Below, one piece after another: positions 59,532 to 64,000 of a DNA stretch of 64,000 bases; within the stretch, counting starts at the first letter, position 1, and each line of letters opens with the position of its first letter. Below the pieces are notes generated by a model. That model searched no databases and was not told the origin of the DNA. It saw only the letters and a program-made list of their open reading frames with translations. Origin of the DNA: Clostridiaceae bacterium M8S5 (lineage in GTDB: Bacteria > Bacillota > Clostridia > Tissierellales > MCWD3); the NCBI GenBank assembly GCA_029227815.1, contig CP118523.1:1426001-1490000 (forward strand). Direction: 5' to 3'. A program made the translations under genes and the position numbers.

Positions 59532-60149
59532 ATGTCAAGAAACTATAAAAAAACGCATATCAAAATACTAAATAGTGCTAAAAATAATTTTCTAGATTAT
59601 GGTTATGAAAGGACTAATCTCAGGAAAATTTGTAAAGATGCAGATGTTACAACAGGAGCATTTTATAAACATTTTCATAATAAGGCTACATTATTTGAGA
59701 GCTTAGTATCACCAGCTTTAAAAGAGATTAAAAATATGTATATTGAATCAGAGAATGAATATTTTGATTTAATTAATAGTGATGAATTATATAGAGCATG
59801 GCAATTGTCACCTGAGACTGTAAAGCAATATGTTAAATTAATATATGCACATTATGACGCATTTAAATTATTACTAACATGTTCAGATGGTACTGTGTTT
59901 AGTTCATTTGTAGATGACATGGTTAACATTGAGGTAAAGGAAACTATTAAATTCCTAAATGAAGCTAAGAAAAGAGGTATTACTATAAATGAGTTAAACG
60001 AAAAAGAACTTCACATACTCATTCATTCATATTTATCATCATTGTTTGAGATTGTAATTCATGATTATATATTAGAGGATGCATTAAGATATGCAAATAC
60101 ACTCGTTAAGTTTTTTAATGCAGGCTGGCAGGCTGTACTAGGATTTTAG
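59532..60149 (+). CDS. TetR/AcrR-family regulator
   Basis: 205 residues. The N-terminal DNA-binding domain is clear: NNFLDYGYERTNLRKICKDA then VTTGAFYKHFHNKATLFESL (recognition helix region). The C-terminal ligand domain is variable. AGGGAGG precedes the ATG. It leads the operon of the two ABC half-transporters and probably adjusts their expression in response to the metallophore or a metal complex; the yersiniabactin system uses an AraC-type regulator, so this differs. Confidence 0.87.
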   Translation: MSRNYKKTHIKILNSAKNNFLDYGYERTNLRKICKDADVTTGAFYKHFHNKATLFESLVSPALKEIKNMYIESENEYFDLINSDELYRAWQLSPETVKQYVKLIYAHYDAFKLLLTCSDGTVFSSFVDDMVNIEVKETIKFLNEAKKRGITINELNEKELHILIHSYLSSLFEIVIHDYILEDALRYANTLVKFFNAGWQAVLGF

Positions 60150-60177
60150 GTTTAAGAAAGCATAAAGGAGGTGAAAT

Positions 60178-61899
60178 ATGAACACTTTTATAAAAATACT
60201 TAACTTTGCCAAAGAAAGCAAGAGTAAAATGATACTAGCTGTAGTACTTGCAATGACTGGAGTGTTATGTGGGATGTTTCCCTATTTAAGCGTAGCTAAG
60301 ATTACGGTAAACCTATACAATGAAACAGCAACAATAAACATAATTTTTCTATGGGCAATATTTGCTATAATAGGTCAGATTTTAAAAGTATTACTCACAA
60401 CAATATCTTCAATGATCTCACACGACATAGCTTTTACTATATTAAAAAATATAAGAGCAAAGATTTTAAAAAAGATGGCTAAAGTTCCAATGGGAGTAAT
60501 GATTGATACCCCAACAGGATCACTTAAAGCGTTAGTAGTAGATATAGTAAATAAGTTAGAAAAACCACTAGCACATATATTACCTGAGATGACATCAAAT
60601 GTTTTCGTGCCAATAGTGATAATCATTACTTTATTTATTTATGACTGGAGGATGGCACTTGCATCTCTGATATCTATACCGCTAGGATTTATTATACTTA
60701 TGGGACAGATGATAGGATACAAGGAAAAATCACAAGAGCATTTTAGAGCTGCAGATGATATGAACAATGCTATCGTGGAATATGTAAATGGTATTGAAGT
60801 AATAAAAGCATTTAATCAATCAGCAACATCTTATGCTAAATTCACAAAATCAGTAGAGTATTTTAGAGATTATACTCTTGATTGGTGGAAAAAGTGCTGG
60901 GGATTTTCATCTATAGGATATACAGTGATATCTTCTACATTAATTGTTGTATTGCCATTTGGAGCTTATTTATTTATGAAAGGAAGCATTGATTTTTCTA
61001 CATTTATTACATGTGTGATACTATCACTTGGTATAGCTGGGCCTATAATGGCAGCTACTCAGTTTATTGATGATTTTGCATTGGTGTACCAAAGTGTAGA
61101 CCAAGTTGAAGAATTTCTAAATAAAGATGAGCAGAAAAGGCCACAAAAATATGTAGAATTAGATGATAGTGGATACCACTTTAAAGATGTAAGTTTCTCT
61201 TATGGACAAGAAAAAATACTGCATGATATAAATCTTACTACATTTAAAAAAGGAGTAACAGCAATAGTTGGACCATCAGGAGGTGGAAAATCAACTATTG
61301 CAAAATTAATGGCAGGTTTCTGGGACTGTGATAGTGGAAGTATACATATGGGAGGTAAAAACATAAAAGACATACCAGCTAATCAGTTAATGAAAAATAT
61401 TAGTTATGTTACTCAAGATAATTTTTTATTTGATACATCTATTATCGAAAATATTCGTATAGGAAAACCTACAGCAACAGATAAAGAAGTTTATGAGGCT
61501 GCAAAGTTAGCAAACTGTCATGATTTTATTAATAAGCTTGAAGATGGTTATAACACAAATACAGGAGAAGCTGGTGGAAAGCTTTCGGGAGGAGAAAGAC
61601 AGCGTATAACTATAGCTCGTGCTATATTAAAAAACTCAGATACCATTATATTAGATGAAGCTACAGCATATGTTGACCCAGAGAATGAGATGGTTATGCA
61701 AGAAGCAATTAATAAATTAATAAAAGGTAAGACATTAATAGTAATAGCACATCGCCTGTCTACCATAAAAAATGCAGATAAAATAATAGTTGTTGATAGT
61801 GGGAATATTGCAGATGAAGGTATTCATGAACAGCTATTGGATAACTGCAGTTTATATAAAAAAATGTGGAATAGTCATGTCGTAAATGCAGAAGCATAG
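60178..61899 (+). CDS. ABC half-transporter, YbtP/YbtQ-like, first subunit
   Basis: 573 residues: a six-helix type-I exporter-fold membrane domain (~1-310) fused to an ATPase with Walker A GPSGGGKST (near 370), signature LSGGERQR, Walker B TIILDEATAYVDPE and the His of IAHRLST. AAAGGAGGTG precedes the ATG. It pairs with the next gene, 17 bp downstream, to form a heterodimer. YbtPQ-type pairs have the exporter fold yet import the ferric siderophore; direction here is inferred from the context, not visible. Confidence 0.88.
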   Translation: MNTFIKILNFAKESKSKMILAVVLAMTGVLCGMFPYLSVAKITVNLYNETATINIIFLWAIFAIIGQILKVLLTTISSMISHDIAFTILKNIRAKILKKMAKVPMGVMIDTPTGSLKALVVDIVNKLEKPLAHILPEMTSNVFVPIVIIITLFIYDWRMALASLISIPLGFIILMGQMIGYKEKSQEHFRAADDMNNAIVEYVNGIEVIKAFNQSATSYAKFTKSVEYFRDYTLDWWKKCWGFSSIGYTVISSTLIVVLPFGAYLFMKGSIDFSTFITCVILSLGIAGPIMAATQFIDDFALVYQSVDQVEEFLNKDEQKRPQKYVELDDSGYHFKDVSFSYGQEKILHDINLTTFKKGVTAIVGPSGGGKSTIAKLMAGFWDCDSGSIHMGGKNIKDIPANQLMKNISYVTQDNFLFDTSIIENIRIGKPTATDKEVYEAAKLANCHDFINKLEDGYNTNTGEAGGKLSGGERQRITIARAILKNSDTIILDEATAYVDPENEMVMQEAINKLIKGKTLIVIAHRLSTIKNADKIIVVDSGNIADEGIHEQLLDNCSLYKKMWNSHVVNAEA

Positions 61900-61916
61900 G
61901 AGAAGGGGGTGTCAAA

Positions 61917-63632
61917 ATGATTCATACTATAAAGCGTATTATAAAACTTTGTGGTTCATATAAATCCAGAGTAATTTATGGCATAATAAGTAGCTTAATG
62001 TATTCCGTATTTACATCATTGTCTATTTTCGGGATATTGTACATACTAATAAATCTTAAAGAGTTAAATAATCACATAATAACAAATAGCTTTCTAATAT
62101 TAATGATTAGCGTTGTAGGAAAGTGTATTTTCAAATGGCTTATAAACATATATATGAGTGGAAATGGGTATAGTGTATTTTGTGAAAAGAGATTAGAGAT
62201 TGGAGATAAATTAAAGAAAGCGCCAATGGGTTATTTTAACGAACAAAACCTTGGCAAGATAAATAATGCACTTACAACAACTATAGAAGAATTGGAAAAA
62301 TTTTCTATGATGGCTGTGGAAAATATGATAGGAGGGATAATACAAGCTATATGTATTACGATTTTACTATTTTATTTTAGGTGGCAGATAGGACTTATAA
62401 CATTATTAGGGATAATAATATCTTCATATATTTTAGTGCTTATCAAAAAAAAGACAATAAAGCTTGCACCTAGGAGAGCGAAGGCAAAAGAAACTATGAT
62501 AACTAAGGTCATAGAACATATACAAGGCATAGCAGTCGTTAGATTGTTTGGGCAAGATGTAGACGATAGCATAGATGAAGTTCTAGAAGAAGATAAAAAT
62601 GCACATATAGCAATAGAAAGAAGTGTTATGACCCTAGTTAGTTCATACAAAGGTGTATTAGAAGTGGCAAGTGGTTTTGTAATTATGATAACTGCATATA
62701 TGTTATTTGTAGGCACAATAGATTTTGCTATAGGTATGATGTTCTTAGTTTCATCATTTATGGTTTATGGACAAATGGAAACTATGGGTAATGGAGCATT
62801 TTTGCTTAGAATAATAGATACTGCTTTAAATAGTATAGAGGAGGTAACTAATATACCAATAATAAAGAGTAATGACGAAGCTGTATCAGATAACTATGAA
62901 ATAGAAGTAAAGAATATACGCTTTGCATACGAGAGTAGAGAAGTAATCAAGAATGTAAGCTTTAAAATACCTCAAAATTCAAAGACTGCTATAGTTGGGT
63001 ACTCAGGGTGTGGTAAGACAACACTATGCAATCTGTTAGCTAGATTTTGGGATGTACAGTCTGGCGAAATACTATTTGGTGGGAAGAATATAAAGGAGTA
63101 TTCAAATGACAGGTTACTTTCAAATATGAGTATGGTATTTCAAAATGTCTATCTTTTTAATGACACAATTGAAAATAATATCAAATTTGGAAAGCCAGAT
63201 GCTACTAGAGAAGAAGTTGAGTTGGCAGCTAAAAAAGCATGCTGTCTTGAGTTTATTAACAAGCTACCAGAAGGATTTGATACAGTTATAGGCGAAGGAG
63301 GTTCGACGCTTTCAGGTGGTGAAAAGCAAAGAATTTCAATAGCTAGAGCTATATTAAAAGATGCAAAGATAGTCATATTAGATGAGGCAACATCTAGTGT
63401 AGACCCAGAAAATGAAAATCAGCTTTTAAAAGCGATAGAAGAATTAACTTATGAAAAAACACTTATAACTATAGCACATAGAATGTCTACAGTGAAAAAT
63501 GCTGATCAAATAATAGTATTAAATAATGGACAAATAGTCCAAAGAGGTAGACATAGTGAACTTGTAAAAGAAGAGGGGATATATAAAAGGTTTGTTGAAA
63601 TAAGAGAAAAATCTGCTTGTTGGCAGATATAA
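61917..63632 (+). CDS. ABC half-transporter, YbtP/YbtQ-like, second subunit
   Basis: 571 residues with the same plan: membrane domain ~1-310, then Walker A GYSGCGKTT (near 362), signature LSGGEKQR, Walker B IVILDEATSSVDPE and IAHRMST. AGAAGGGGGTG lies ahead of the ATG. Partner of the preceding half-transporter. Both ATPase sites look catalytically complete. Next to an ECF S-component gene, as described for the following feature. Confidence 0.88.
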   Translation: MIHTIKRIIKLCGSYKSRVIYGIISSLMYSVFTSLSIFGILYILINLKELNNHIITNSFLILMISVVGKCIFKWLINIYMSGNGYSVFCEKRLEIGDKLKKAPMGYFNEQNLGKINNALTTTIEELEKFSMMAVENMIGGIIQAICITILLFYFRWQIGLITLLGIIISSYILVLIKKKTIKLAPRRAKAKETMITKVIEHIQGIAVVRLFGQDVDDSIDEVLEEDKNAHIAIERSVMTLVSSYKGVLEVASGFVIMITAYMLFVGTIDFAIGMMFLVSSFMVYGQMETMGNGAFLLRIIDTALNSIEEVTNIPIIKSNDEAVSDNYEIEVKNIRFAYESREVIKNVSFKIPQNSKTAIVGYSGCGKTTLCNLLARFWDVQSGEILFGGKNIKEYSNDRLLSNMSMVFQNVYLFNDTIENNIKFGKPDATREEVELAAKKACCLEFINKLPEGFDTVIGEGGSTLSGGEKQRISIARAILKDAKIVILDEATSSVDPENENQLLKAIEELTYEKTLITIAHRMSTVKNADQIIVLNNGQIVQRGRHSELVKEEGIYKRFVEIREKSACWQI

Positions 63633-63653
63633 AATATAAAGGGGTGTAATTTA

Positions 63654-64000
63654 ATGAAAAATAACAAATTAAATTCAAAGGACTTAATAAACATAGGTAT
63701 TTATACAGCGATATATTTAGCGATTTTCTTTGTGGTTGGAATGATGGCAGCTGTACCTATTTTGTACCCAGTATCATTATTTGTAATACCAATTTTAACA
63801 GGTATACCATTCATGTTGTTCTTAACTAAAGTAAAGAAAAGAGGAATGGTTTTAATTATGGGACTAATTTTAGGGTTGTTCTGGTTTAGTATAGGATATA
63901 CTTGGACTCCAATAGCATCATATTTATTAAGTGGCTTATTAGCAGAATTAATACTTAGGGTTGGAAACTATGAGAAATTCTCTAGTATGTTATTAGGGTT
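63654..64000 (+). CDS. MptD-family ECF transporter S component, truncated by window end
   Basis: The first 115 residues are visible; the gene runs out of the window. Opening SKDLINIGIYTAIYLAIFFV and the following helices (VPILYPVSLFVIPILTGIPF, MGLILGLFWFSIGYTW) match the MptD/Trep_Strep group of putative ECF-type S components. AAAGGGGTG precedes the ATG, 21 bp after the ABC gene, so it is in the same iron-regulated operon. A role in uptake of the metallophore or a metal is inferred; energising ECF subunits would have to be downstream or elsewhere. Confidence 0.8.
   Translation, partial: MKNNKLNSKDLINIGIYTAIYLAIFFVVGMMAAVPILYPVSLFVIPILTGIPFMLFLTKVKKRGMVLIMGLILGLFWFSIGYTWTPIASYLLSGLLAELILRVGNYEKFSSMLLG

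Overview
The window comes from an AT-rich, Gram-positive member of the Clostridia. The evidence is very low GC in the protein genes, strong GGAGG ribosome binding sites, Clostridia-like rRNA genes, CcpA-type cre sites and lipoprotein/ABC transport genes typical of Firmicutes. I cannot name the species from sequence reading alone.

Layout. (1) Positions 1-542 hold the 3' end of a YibQ-type divergent polysaccharide deacetylase gene. (2) Positions 617-15691 are a complete maltose/maltodextrin locus. A leftward pair (pgmB, maltose phosphorylase) and a rightward run (neopullulanase-type GH13, MalE, MalF, MalG, LacI-family MalR, oligo-1,6-glucosidase, MsmK-type ATPase, GH31 alpha-glucosidase) diverge from a control region that carries a LacI-type operator on each side. 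Imported maltodextrins can thus be cut both by phosphorolysis and by hydrolysis. (3) Positions 16090-22547 hold an rRNA operon (tandem promoters, 16S, tRNA-Ala, 23S, 5S) followed by ten tRNA genes: Met, Glu, Val, Asp, Thr, Tyr, Gly, His, Cys, Arg. Two covarying copies of a ~105-bp palindrome flank tRNA-Ala.

(4) Positions 22502-30109 are a 7.4-kb integrated element with filamentous-phage (inovirus-like) gene content, inserted in the tRNA-Arg gene and bounded by ~190-bp direct repeats. It has a tyrosine integrase, an RstA-like Rep, a Zot/pI assembly ATPase, a pVI-like and a pIII-like protein, a pVIII-like major coat protein, a candidate ssDNA-binding protein, a divergently transcribed XRE repressor with repeated operators, and three strong hairpins that are candidate origin or packaging signals.

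(5) Positions 30151-37638 hold a frameshifted T5orf172 (GIY-YIG-like) gene, a secreted liquefying-type alpha-amylase behind two cre sites, and a small operon (membrane-anchored MutS-like ATPase, S51 peptidase, flavin reductase, GNAT).

(6) Positions 37808-64000 are an iron-regulated biosynthesis and transport cluster for a thiazoline-type metallophore, with a near-perfect Fur box at the first promoter and a weaker one at the second. It encodes a type II thioesterase, an A-E(MT-like)-PCP protein, a saccharopine-dehydrogenase-like oxidoreductase, a PchG/Irp3-like thiazolinyl imide reductase, TubC-Cy-A-MT-PCP-TE, TubC-Cy, and a 2892-residue FAAL-ACP-Cy-A-PCP-Ox-Cy-A-PCP synthetase. A TetR regulator, two YbtP/YbtQ-like ABC half-transporters and a truncated ECF S component follow. 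All four A domains read as cysteine-specific, so the inferred product is an acyl-primed chain of four cysteine-derived heterocycles with one oxidised to thiazole. This is related to pyochelin and yersiniabactin but arranged differently. No salicylate synthase, phosphopantetheinyl transferase or surface receptor is visible in the window.
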